64,000 bases of DNA from Chamaecrista fasciculata (lineage: Eukaryota; Streptophyta; Magnoliopsida; Fabales; Fabaceae), in assembly GCA_003254925.1 (NCBI GenBank), contig QANZ01021078.1:1-64000 (forward strand). The letters run 5' to 3'. Within the stretch, counting starts at the first letter, position 1. Every line of letters starts with the position of its first letter. The notes under the pieces are model-generated. The model saw only the letters and a program-made list of their open reading frames with translations. It made no database searches and had not been told where the DNA came from. Positions 1 to 11,193 of the stretch are shown here, piece after piece. The translations under genes were made by a program, and so were the position numbers.

Positions 1-219
1 AAGAGCCTATTATATATAGAAATACAAAAAAATCTAATTTAACATACTAAAAATTAATTCCAAATTTGAGAAATAATATTTCAAATAAATTGTGGACATA
101 ACAGAAAATTTAATTCAAAATTTAAATAATATTCTTAAATAAATGAACTTAATAACAACTAAAATAACGATTACAAAATATGCTGATAAAAAATTTAATT
201 AATATTAAATTATATCTTC

Positions 220-720
220 AACATGTTTCATTATATTGTCCCTCATTGTCAAGAATGGTCTTTTTGAAGATTGCAAAGAATCTTTTAATTCTTTGTTCAC
301 ATACAGTTTTTCACAATACCAATGGAATAGCACAAGGGATAATTTACGATACGTTATTAATTTAATGCGTATTAGTGCTGCATCATATAAATTGATATGT
401 TCTCATCAGACATTTAATTATTCAACAAGACCATTTACCGTGTAGACATAAACAATATGATGTACCACATTTATCCCAACTACTATATAATAGTGCTTAA
501 AGATGTGGGATATAAATTCACCAGCATTATAAAATTTTCTTAATGAAATAATCCAAAATTTGAGCTTAATCTTTTTACTTGAACAAAGTGGATCGACATG
601 TTCACAAGGTGGCACTTCATATCCACAATTTTTCTATGAACGCGTTCAAGAATTCCAAGGGATCCAATCCCAACTTTTGCTGGTAATGGTCTTAAAACCA
701 ATTTTCATTGAGAACATGCA
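220..720 (-). pseudogene. Copia integrase core remnant
   Basis: Minus-strand translations in two frames match the plant copia integrase core. One frame (about 615-418) gives NAGEF, then a GI-V-H segment and NGLVE, matching the second catalytic Asp region through the catalytic Glu region. Another frame (about 715-640) gives KVGIGSLGILERV, the segment just before the first catalytic Asp. The residue before NAGEF is Tyr, where an Asp is expected. Stops and at least one frameshift separate the pieces. Further downstream (about 390-220) an AALIRI-like stretch continues the homology. This is a dead copy. Confidence 0.7.
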
Positions 721-848
721 ACACAATAACTCATTATATACAAGAAACCTTTGGTTTTTTAATAGGCATTAATTTGAGTTCGCATTATTCGTGAGCCGGG
801 ATGGTCTAACCGATCATACAAAATTATAAACGTATCCTTTAAATTAAT

Positions 849-2411
849 GAACTTCTAGTTCATTTCTCCTTTAAATTAATGATCCTCAGCTTCATTACAA
901 CATATGTCAAAGAACTGCTGGTCCATTACAACATATGTTTTAATTGTACTAATACAAATATAGTACAAGATGGAGGGCTCTTCTGGAGCATATGATCACA
1001 TACCGTCATGCCCGATATTATATTTACTTTTTCCTCCATAACATTTTTCTTTCCTTCGGGAAAGCTTGATATAATTCAACAAGATATTTGATCGTATGAT
1101 ATACAATATGATGTATACATGATTTATATTCAAACAAGAAATCATATAAAGATAGATGAAAGTATGAAAGAAATAAAAGAATACATTATTAACATATAAA
1201 TTGTTAACCAAATGAAAAATGGATAATAGAATAATAATATATAATCAAAGAAATTAATGAGATGAATAAATTAAATAAAATGGATTAGTTCTTTGGGAAC
1301 TATCTTATATTTAGTTCTTCAGGAACTATCTCAAATTCAGTTCTTCAGAAACTATCTCATATTCATTGAGATACCAAGATGTAAACTCATTCATATCATA
1401 TACTCAAATTTTCCTTGAGTTTATTGATATGATACTTTAATAGTATCCAAATTCCAAACCACTACAGGGTTACGTCAAGAAATATAATCTTGTTAATATG
1501 AGATTCATACTCTTCTAGAGTATATATTATTACTCTTCCAAAGTATCTTTGTGAGATTTTTCAATTTTTTTTCTTTCAGAGAAATATAATCATTATCAGA
1601 ATAAATGTACTGTGAATGAACTTCAGGTTCACTTGTCAAAATAAATCAATGACAATCTCATTTAATAATTGACATATTGTCACTGCCGTCTCTACTGGAG
1701 ACTCAATATCAATAATTTTTAACATATCAAACACCTCACAAGATTAATTGTGACCACATATCACATCTAAAAATACATCAATCAATCCACATATAAAATA
1801 AACATTTATTTTGATATAGACCTTCAGGTCTATCAAATATTTAGATTGATGTTAGTCTTCAGGACTATTGACATATATTTTTTTTAACAACACCGTAATT
1901 GCTATTAGAAATTGGTTAAAATATATTTCTGTTCACCTTCAAGGTTTGCCTTCAAGGTTATTAATTTCTATTTGACTATTAGTCTTCATGGCTGATATAA
2001 TACAGCTTCAATAGCTAAACTATTGCCTTCAAGGCATTATAAGATCATTTCAATAGTCAAACTATTAGCCTTTAGGCCTGATATAAGATAACTTCAATAG
2101 CCAAAGACTAAGTTTTTGGGGCTGATATTATACAACTTCAATAGCCAAAGTTTATTAGCCTTCGAGGCTGATATTGGATAGTTTCAATAGCCAAAGTCTA
2201 TTAGTCATCAAGGGTGATATTATACAGCTTCAATAGCCAAAGAATCAAACTATTGCCCTTGATAAATTATCAACATGTGCAATGACCTTTCAATACACTA
2301 ATCTTTGACAAGAATACAATAATTGATTCAATCTTGTTGAATCAAAACATAATATGCCTTCAAGTCATTTACTTAATCATATGAAACTGTAATTACATGT
2401 GACTTGGTCAC
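849..2411. repeat. Array of short perfect hairpins with TTCA-type loops
   Basis: About fifteen inverted repeats with 4-6 bp stems are strung along 1.5 kb. Examples: GAAC/GTTC at 849-861; GCTC/GAGC at 977-989; CTTTCC-TTCG-GGAAAG at 1049-1064; TAGTTC/GAACTA at 1286-1302 and again at 1312-1328; ACTCT/AGAGT at 1509-1521; TGAAC/GTTCA at 1617-1631; GTCTC/GAGAC at 1688-1702; TAGACC-TTCA-GGTCTA at 1817-1832; TAGTC/GACTA at 1853-1867; a 13-mer palindrome at 2024-2036; AGCCT/AGGCT at 2157-2169; GTGAC/GTCAC at 2399-2411. Most plus-strand loops are TTCAG, TTCA or TTCG (CTGAA or CGAA in the element's sense strand), while stem sequences differ. It occupies the gag position of the copia relic. Confidence 0.7.
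2007..2274. repeat. Tandem repeat, 42-46 bp unit, about 5.5 copies
   Basis: Units begin with TTCAATAG at 2007, 2049, 2093, 2137, 2183 and 2229, a spacing of 42, 44, 44, 46 and 46 bp. Each has a body ending in a GATAT/GATAA-rich stretch, and most units carry a small palindrome such as the one at 2157-2169. Units have diverged, so this is an old array within the copia relic. Confidence 0.8.
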
Positions 2412-2640
2412 TTTTATTTAATCATATGAAAACTCAATCATATGAAGTTTCAAGCTATACGAAACATTTCCAAATCTTAAGAAGACAACCACAATAATAA
2501 ACTTATAAAATATATTATGATAATGATAAAGAATCGAGTATAAAAGTTTCTTACCTTTAGTAAGTTAACAAGAAAGCTTGAACGATAATTAACTTACCTC
2601 TTTAATTATCCAAAATTGAAATCAGAAGAGATTTGTACTT

Positions 2641-2784
2641 AGTTACCAAAAACTCACCGGTAAAGGCTCATGTTCAGTTACCTAGAACTCAAATGGATAG
2701 AGACGCATGAACAGATGTCAAAGGCTTGCATGAGTAGACGCGTGCACAGATGCCAAAAGCTCAAACCGGTAGAGGCTCGTGCTG
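2641..2784. repeat. Four-copy 35-37 bp tandem repeat next to the primer site
   Basis: Four imperfect units start at about 2641, 2676, 2713 and 2748 (AGTTACC, AGTTACC, AGATGTC, AGATGCC), each followed by an ACTC/GCTC, (C)CGGTA(G/A)AGGCTC or GACGC, and ATG/GTG pattern. The last unit runs into the primer-site-like sequence beside the LTR, so the leader next to the primer site appears to have been duplicated several times. Confidence 0.7.
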
Positions 2785-2790
2785 ATAACG

Positions 2791-3060
2791 TGTTATAAAA
2801 TATAAGAAATAAGAATATACAAAGTAGAGGAAAAAGTTAGGAGGAGAGAGTGATTCTTTCATTCAACTGATATCATTTACACCTAAAGCCTCTATTTATA
2901 GGCTAAAGGATCTACAAGGGAGACGTACCAACTTAATGTACATAATGCAGGGATAAGATCATATTCGTATACATAGAGAAACTAAAGGAAAATTCAAACT
3001 TTTATACACCGAGAATACCAAAAGTCAAATGTGGATATTCATAAACAATTTTTTATAACA
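2791..3060 (-). repeat. Copia 5' LTR, 270 bp
   Basis: On the minus strand it begins TGTTATAAAA at 3060 and ends TTTTATAACA at 2791, giving the short TGTTAT/ATAACA inverted ends of an LTR. Inside it is a promoter-like TATAAATAGA (2891-2900), followed by a CT-rich leader and then the primer-site-like sequence just past the LTR edge. The partner LTR is outside the window, so LTR identity and the target duplication cannot be checked. Confidence 0.75.
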
Positions 3061-6000
3061 CAATCTATTTTGAGCAAGAGTTTTTTTAAGCGGAGTTATC
3101 CTGATTCTTTTTAATTTTAAAATGATTATAAAATATTTATTTTGATAATCCAACAAAAAATTTATTTTGAGAACTACAATTTTCAAGAACTCTATAAAAT
3201 ATAACTATTTTCTTGTTGGCTTACTATGAAACTTCTGATAGAGACACGCGGCGTTACGGGAGCAAAGCCATGTGGGCAACACATGGATTATTCTTTTTTT
3301 TGATAAAAGACACATGGATTATTCAACTTCACGTCTCTCTTCTCTTATTTCACACATTTTTTTTGATTAGTTATGTAAATATTCATCGTTTATTTATATT
3401 AATAATTTAGACGAAAATTATTTTTTTTAGTAAATAAATAAATAGTTAAAAAAATTCAACAATATTATCTTTAAAGATCAAATCTTATCTTAATATTCTC
3501 ATTTAAAATACAGCTTGTTTGCCACGGTCAACATTTAAAGCTTTATTAAAAAATATATATTTATTAAAATTAGATAAATAAATCATTCAAGTTTATTATT
3601 ATATTTTAATTTTAGATATTTAACAATTTCTTTACGACTCGTCTCTTTCTCACTTTACATATATGTATATTATTATTTATTATATGAATTTATGCATCCA
3701 TTTGTGACCAATATACTGCCATGTGAATTTGTACAAACCGCAATTGGTGTTGTATGAAAGCCAAACATAGACTCTTAATAGTTAATACTAAAATGTGTAT
3801 ATAGTAGTAATTAATTTATATATATGCTTTATGTTATGTCTTGCAGAAATGTAATTATAACTGCATTACGTGCTTTGAATTAAGCTAATTGATCGCCGAA
3901 GACAATATTGTCTTCTTGTGACAATCTAAGTTATGATTGGTGATTAGTGTTGCAAACAATTAATTAAGATATCATATTGGTTAAGCTAATTATGTCGGCT
4001 GCTTGTCAATGCTATCAAACAAATCGTAATCCAATAATCATAAACTCAAAGGTAAGCTTTTTAAAAATTTAAAAAATTAAAAAAAAAAATAAACATGCGA
4101 GCACGTTCCACAAAAAGTCTCTAGATGTATTGAATAATTTATTGTCGATAATATAGTTTCTACTCCATAAAAAATGTTGTCTTGAAAGTTTTATATTTAC
4201 TTTATTAGTATCTAGAACTTATAAATTACTTTTATCAATTTTTTGAAGTTTAATGAAGTATGTATATTTATATATGTATATATGTATATATATATACGAG
4301 GGCCTTTCCGTGTCTTAATAGACATATAAATATGTATATTAAATTTTTAAAAATTTAAAATTAAATTGTATAAAAATTAAATTTTAAATAATATCTAAAT
4401 AATAATTTTCGGGCAAATATATTTAATTTTATATAAAGTTATAATTATATAAAAAATTAAAATAATCAACAATAAAATAATTAAAAATTATTTTTAATAT
4501 CTATGCTTTTAATTTGTTGTTAGTTACTTAGAATTATTAAAAAAAAGATTTAAAAAAATCATCAATTATGCATATTAATATATCTATACCTTTAATATGG
4601 ACGTGGGGTAGGGTATAACGACGAAGGTGGTCTTCTTTTTATATATATATATTTTAATTAAGCTAATATGGATAGACGTGGGTTGTATTTATTTGTTATA
4701 TGTATATATATATATTTTATTTTATATAATATGTTTAAAATAATTTATTTTATACTGCAGTCTTAAAAAATGGACAAGACTACTCAGACATAAACAATAG
4801 TATAGATATTATTCTTTTCTAGATATTATTCTGGAAAATCATATATACAGTTAGTATTGCTTTAGAGCTACAGCAATCCAACCTTTTTCTTGTAAGTCGT
4901 GAACTAACTACACATGATTATCAAAATATTATTAGATTCGTTGATTTGGTACAGAAACTGACATATGAATTAATTAAAGCCAATTAGCTATGTTTGGTCA
5001 GAATCAGTGAACGCAAGGCCAGAAGCTAACCATTTTGGACTTGCTCAATGGAATCAAACTCAGTATAGCAATTAAATACAGATATTTTGGTCTATAAACT
5101 CTAAATATATGTATGTATATATGTTTAGGGAGAGAGACGGATAATTAATTAATAGTTCGTTAGTGTTTGTTAGACATGTATAATTTAAGAAAATTTCACT
5201 GAATATATTAATATTGTCTATTTTTGCTACTTTTACAAAATAATGAATTATTAACTTACACCATATGTACGAGTCAAATAAAAATGGGATTAGTCTAAGA
5301 TCCAAAGTTTGATTCTTGACATGGAATGCAATTGCTAATGTAGTATAATTATAGCCATTGATGTAATTTAATGTTGAAAGTAATAAAAAAATCAATAATT
5401 TTTTGAACCAATCAAAACTATGTATGAAGTCATATCACTAATTACATACAACTAACTCTTCCACATGTCATTATCTTATTAGCTCATGACCCATTGCATC
5501 CAATGTCAAGAATCAAACTTTGCATTATAATCTGACTCATAAAAATGTGTTTATTACAAAAGGACAAATTGATATTTCATGGGAAAAAAATTATAAATAA
5601 ATTAGTCACAACAAGAACCTGAATCAAAACGCATGTTAATGAAAATCTGGAATTAAGACAAACTTAAAGATCATAATTGTTTCGGGAAAAAAATGATCAC
5701 AATTGTTGGATGAATAAGCAGCTTCATAATTAATTCCCATGTGATTAATCAATCTGTCGGGTATAACTAGATTTCACAATAAATGTAACGACATTATGGG
5801 AAACCAAACGATGATCATGTCCTGTTACAAATGTATTTATTCGAATCTATATATAAATATATATGTTACATAGCATATATATATGATCAGATTGTGAAGA
5901 TCTTTAGATTCCTCCCTAACATTTATTTCAATCATCATTTTTAGACTCTATCATTTTTGTTTAATGCAAAGATCTCTCTTTCTTAATTCAGTCCTTCCAT

Positions 6001-6652
6001 ATATATCGTCCCACGTTCTAGTTGGAGTGTTCGTTTTATGGTCAAACTCAAATTGTTTGGTCTTCAGAGCTTCATCAATTTTTTTTTTCAAAGTTTATTA
6101 CACTGGATCCAAACAATTTTATAAATTTATAATTTCTTTCTAATTATCATTAAAGATTAAACTCTAGTTACTAATCTTCCAAGTTACTTCAGGCCCAAAA
6201 AAAAAAAATCTTCCATGTTATGGTAAATTCACACTTATTGCCATATATATATATATATATATTTTGGTTTGACACTTATTGACATATCGAATAAATTCTA
6301 AACTACAGTAACCCAGTTTCTTTTGGCCCAAATTATTGACCAATCTCTGTGAAGCCCACATTTTATATTGTTAAAACTATATTGAAGCCCACAAAAAGAA
6401 ACCCAAAAAAATAAATTGCACGAGGTAGAAAAGCCGTTGCTGCCTCCCGTTTAGAGGCTTTCACACGCGAGACAGCAAGACTGGTTCTGCCTCGCGTTAG
6501 TTTTATTTAAAAAAAAAATGTAAAAAATGTATTATTCCATTAAGACCTATGAATAAGTTATTTCTCTAGATTAAAGCTTGTATTTTAAAAAAACATATAA
6601 ATAAATAAAGATCACATGCCCATCTTATTATTAAAAACTTTCATGCTGAAGT
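3061..6652. other. AT-rich intergenic stretch, no gene seen
   Basis: Very AT-rich DNA with short (TA)n runs (about 4260-4300, 4640-4655, 6244-6262) and poly-A/T tracts. Reading frames here are short and show no family resemblance. A small GC-richer island lies at about 6418-6506, with two related CTGCCTC-type motifs and no recognisable coding content. Confidence 0.5.
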
Positions 6653-6661
6653 TAAATTTTA

Positions 6662-7093
6662 GGGTAAATTATATTTTGGTACCCTTGTGGCCTGACCCTA
6701 TTTCACTTTGGTACCCTATGGTTTGAAACCTGACACTTTGGTACCCTGTGGTATTCTCGATTAACACTTTGGTACCCTTTGGAGCTATTTTGTAATTTTA
6801 ACTATAACAAATTTTGCAAAAATTACATTTTGACCCCGAAAAATTTTCAAAAAATTACAAATAGGTCCCTAGATACATATTATCTAGGGACTAAAATGAA
6901 AACTTTAAAAAAACTTTTGGGATTAATATGTAATTTTTGCAAAAATTATTATGGTTAAAATTACAAAATAGCTCCAAAGGGTACCAAAGTGTTAATGAAG
7001 AATACCACAGTGTACGAAAGTGTCAGGTTTCAAACCACATGGTACCAAAGTGAAATAGGGTCAAACCACAGCGTACCAAAGTGTAATTTACCC
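6662..7093. mobile_element. Fold-back MITE, MULE-like, with 9-bp target duplication
   Basis: The 432-bp element is an almost complete palindrome. The left arm starts GGGTAAATTA and the right arm ends TAATTTACCC. Both arms carry repeated TTTGGTACCCTGTGGT-type units, and the centre holds a short spacer with TCCCTAGATA/TATCTAGGGA. It is flanked by a perfect 9-bp direct repeat, TAAATTTTA (6653-6661 and 7094-7102), the size typical of Mutator-like elements. It has no coding capacity. A second, partial copy abuts the assembly gap at 17834. Confidence 0.85.
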
Positions 7094-7102
7094 TAAATTT
7101 TA

Positions 7103-9390
7103 ATCTAGAAATTAGAGTGTGATAATCATCAAACTCTTGGCCACTTGGTCGTAAATAAAATCCAAAAAAAGATATAGAATAGTGGATGAGTTTATGAGAA
7201 TTTTATTGGCAAGCAACGTGTATTGTGAGGATTTTCTAGTTAACCTTCATAAACTCATGATTCAGTTTCCTACAATATGGTGGGATTTTCAATCTAGTCC
7301 CTCAAAAATAAAATTATGTGTCATAGGGTGTAGCCGCCACGACATCGGTATTCGAGGGCGGTGGTATGATATGGGCTTAGGTGGTGTGAGAGGCCTAAGT
7401 TCTGCATCGAGTAGAATGAGATGCTCGGCTTAGCTGTTAATATTTTAGTTTTTACCGTTAACGTTTAGTATGTAATATTCTATTCCAGCTATTGTAAACA
7501 TCTTATTTTATAAAACACATTTTGTATTTTTCTTTCAATCAGTAATATATATTTTTAAATTTCAAAATTGTCACGAATTTTAATTAGTAATCTTATCTCA
7601 TTTATAACTCGTAAATTTATCACTTTATCTTATCTTGATATAATATTGCGAAATGAATTCGAATCATGAAAATACACGGTTAAAAAATCATATTTCTCAT
7701 TTTGGCCCAAATATACATCTTATCATTATTTAAACTTTGACATATCTAACGAGTTTTGGAAGGATAATTCAAATCTAAATTAGTGAAGAGTATATGCCTA
7801 AAATATCTCAAAATTTTATACTTGTCCAACAAATAAAGCCCACTTCATAAAAACATAAAATCTCATACAAAAAAAATGTTCGAGTATATAGGCCTAATAT
7901 GAAATGGGCCTTCTTGTTGCGTTTTGGGCCTAATTAAGGACTTCCGTCAGTGACCCACAGAAAATTGAGGACATTCCGGTAATCCTACTTTGTAGAGTGG
8001 GGTGTTTGAAATTATATGCTTCATTTTAATCATATAAAATTATTGTGAATTGTTTGCAAAATATATAATTATCAACCTGCCAATAGATTAAAATATCAGT
8101 GTTGAAAAAATATTCTCTTAGCTGATCAAAATTACTTATGTTTTTTATAAATCGGACGTATATCATGTCAATAAATTATATATAATCCGTAAAATATATT
8201 AATGAATAATGATACTCGATTAATTAATTTGTTGAAAAAAATTACAAACAGTGTAATACTTACTTATACCAGTCAAATAAGTCTTTATAGTCAACATACG
8301 AAATAGAACCCACATTAAAATATTAGCTTAATTAATGTTTGAAAAGGATTGATTAATTGATAAATGTCCCGTATAAGTGTAACAATGAGAAGTTTCAATA
8401 GTTGCATCTCAAAGTCATATTCACCCAAAAAATAAAACAGAGGTATCATATCACTTTGACTCATACTTACAATATTTCCATAATAAATCATAATTGTGCT
8501 ATTAGTTCAATCCGGAGTCCCACTAAAAACCAATTATTTAACAAAGAAAAAAAAAACAATAATGCAATTGACCTTAAATTTTGGACATCGATCAACGTGG
8601 CATTACCTACAATTTCTTTGACAAATTTTATTGAATGTCATATATCATCTTGGGACTTTTCAACGCAAATTAATTTTAGTTCAGAACGATATGCACGTGA
8701 TGTGAATGATTTTTTATTTCATAACTGTAATTTCTTTTTCTTTTGATGATGCTTTGATTTGTAAATTCTATTACCCTATTGATCGATGGAACCTACAGAT
8801 TTTCTATTAGTTGCATCAAGAGATTTTCTGTCATCCTATTGAGTAATTTTGATCATCATTTTCACTGAAGAGTTAAGACCGATATTTAACTAATTTGTTT
8901 AGAATAGAAATAAACATTTTTATTTCAATCAAAATCATATATAAAGATTTTAAATTTTACATATAGTTTATAAATTTGATATTAGAATTTAGTCGAATAA
9001 AGACATCGATTACAAAAATGTTCAATGCCCAATAGCGATGTAGAATAATGAGATTTAAGAGCATCTCTTGTGCGTTTTACATATCCAACGGATACTATTT
9101 CGTTTATCAAAATTAGGAACCACAGGAAGATGAATAAAGCAACGATGAATTTATGCTCACAACACACAATATGGAGGGCCACCCACGTAAATGCTGTGCT
9201 AATCAATAGATACATCTGTACATATTATTATAATATTAGACTATTGGAAGTAAATTGATATCTATCTAGAAAGACTTCACTTTCAAAGTCAAAGGTTCAA
9301 ATTTTAAAATATATTTGCACTAAAGATTAAAGAGAAAAAAAAAGAGAAATGAGATATTTTTCTCTTATTTGATAAGAAAAATTGAAAAAT
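7103..9390. other. Intergenic stretch, no gene supported
   Basis: Short frames, including those at 7182-7433 and 8402-8746, have no recognisable domain, no splice-compatible neighbours and unremarkable composition. Nothing further is identified. Confidence 0.45.
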
Positions 9391-9820
9391 GGGCCTGATT
9401 GGTTGCCCTGTTTCCTGTTTCCATTTTCACTGAAAACAAGAAATATGACTGAAAACGTGTTTTGTACAGTTTTTTTGGAAATGTTTTCTGGAAACATTTC
9501 TTGAAACAGGTTGAAAACAGGAAACGTCAAAGAGACGTTTCCAGTATTTCCAAAAACAAACTTATGATATTTTGCAACATTACACAAAAGTAAACTATTT
9601 AATTATGTTAATATCATCATTTAGTTATAATCAAAGTTGAAAACATATAAAAATTAGCCTTATTCAAGTTAACATAATTTAAATATGAATGAAAACGATT
9701 TTTTGACTTTATCAAACAAACATATTTCTTAAATATTGAAAATTTAGAAATGAAAATAGAATTTCAGAAATGGAAACAGAGAATGAAAACAGAAAACATT
9801 TTCTTAAACCAATCATGCCC
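9391..9820. mobile_element. Terminal-inverted-repeat element (MITE), 430 bp
   Basis: The left end reads GGGCCTGATTGGTT and the reverse complement of the right end reads GGGCATGATTGGTT. Both arms continue into related TGTTTTC/TTTCCATTTC-rich sequence, giving a long imperfect inverted repeat. No coding capacity. No convincing target-site duplication was found, so the superfamily is unassigned. Confidence 0.65.
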
Positions 9821-11193
9821 TTAATTTTTGATCTCTCATTCTCATCTTCTTTCATAAATTTTAAATATTTCAAATGTAGGTATTTTTTTAAAAAAATCTA
9901 CTTATCAAACTAAGAAGAAAATAAAAAGAGATTAATTTCTCATTCTCTTCCCTCTCTATTTCCTCTCCTTCTCTTACCCTATTCTAACAAATCTTAAAAA
10001 AGAAACTTTCTTAGAGAGAGACTATATCATTTATCACTCTCTTTCGGGATAGTAACACTCTCCTAAAAAAAAATTCAAAATTCGAATATTAAAAGAAGCA
10101 ACATACAAATATGCTACGCTGGCTGAATTGAACTCATATTCACCATTGTTACGCTTTCTTTTTGTAATCATTGTCAAACGGATATAAATTCAGAATATAT
10201 ATATATCATCAACATTTTTGAGAAAAAGGTCAGATTCTCCCACTGTGTGTGTCTGATAAGAAGGAAGCAAAAGGTGGAATAGCCATTCACGGCTTCGTAT
10301 TTCTTTTTTGACCAACTCAACAAAATATTACAAGGCTGGATTTCCACCATTATTTGCTATTTAGATACCTTAAAAAGCTGCATTACCAAACAAAGTTCAA
10401 TTACCAATATTGATAAATATGCCTTTCAAATTTCCTTTTTCCTTATCATTTCTTTAGAGGAATCCAATCCCTCCAAGTGATATTTTGTAGAAATCCCTTC
10501 TTATCAACTGGTTTTTTTTTCTTCTTTTTCCTTAGCTTATTAATTATTAAAACATTGATATCACTCAATGCGGTCATGGAATGTATTGGAATATTTTCCT
10601 GAAAAGAAATAGAATCCAAAAACAACTCAGATAATAGACGTGGAAGATGGATGGCCCAACACATAATATTGCAACTTGTGAATTACTCTGTTCCAACTTT
10701 TGAGATTTTGACAGCTTATTGAACATACAATATTAAATTTTTCTGCTAATTTTTCATTTCTTCTATTATTATTTGTATTATAGAGGCTGTCACACTCTAT
10801 CTCATGAAACTTGCTGGTTCTATTGAAAGCGATAATGCTTCACTTTTGTATTGACAATTTGACAAAACGAAACGTTGGGAATGAAATAAGGAAGGCACGG
10901 CTTAAAATTGAACTGATGGGCTGAACAGAACAGAACAGAACACCCAAATTCATAGATTTCCAATCGGATCCAATAAATGGACCAATATTAAAAAGAAAAA
11001 ACATAAGCAAATGAGAAATACATTTTTCTTTTTTCTTTTTCTTTTATTCCTATTCTTAAACCCAAATCCTAATCACATTACCGCGAGACAATGACATTAT
11101 TTATAAAAACTCGGAAAAACTCCAGATGAACGAGAACAAAAGCCGATTCTTCTTCAATCTCTTGATCTATCTTCTTCTCTCTATATCCTGCAT
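9821..11193. other. Intergenic DNA and sucrose synthase 3' flank
   Basis: No gene seen. The last few hundred bases (about 10900-11193) are the expected 3' untranslated region of the leftward sucrose synthase gene. A short AACAG tandem run lies at about 10925-10940. Confidence 0.5.

Larger units (their letters stand above)
1..3060 (-). mobile_element. Decayed Ty1-copia LTR retrotransposon, truncated by the left window edge
   Basis: The element reads leftwards from an LTR at 2791-3060. A primer-binding-like stretch lies directly inside the LTR (minus strand TTATCAGCACGAG, positions 2776-2788), followed by about 2 kb of non-coding repeats and then degenerate copia integrase at about 720-220. 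The order LTR, primer site, integrase on one strand fits Ty1-copia. No gag or protease reading frame is recognisable; that space (about 740-2780) holds tandem repeats and short hairpins. RT, RNase H and the second LTR would lie off the left edge. The integrase is broken by stops and frameshifts, so this copy is not autonomous. Class and orientation are fairly sure; whether it is one continuous insertion is inference. Confidence 0.75.

Noticed and set aside
5072-5395. 107-codon minus frame
   Set aside because: AT-rich DNA yielding an Ile/Asn/Tyr-rich peptide without recognisable motifs.
8402-8746. 114-codon plus frame
   Set aside because: Biased composition, no domain, no splice context or neighbouring exons.
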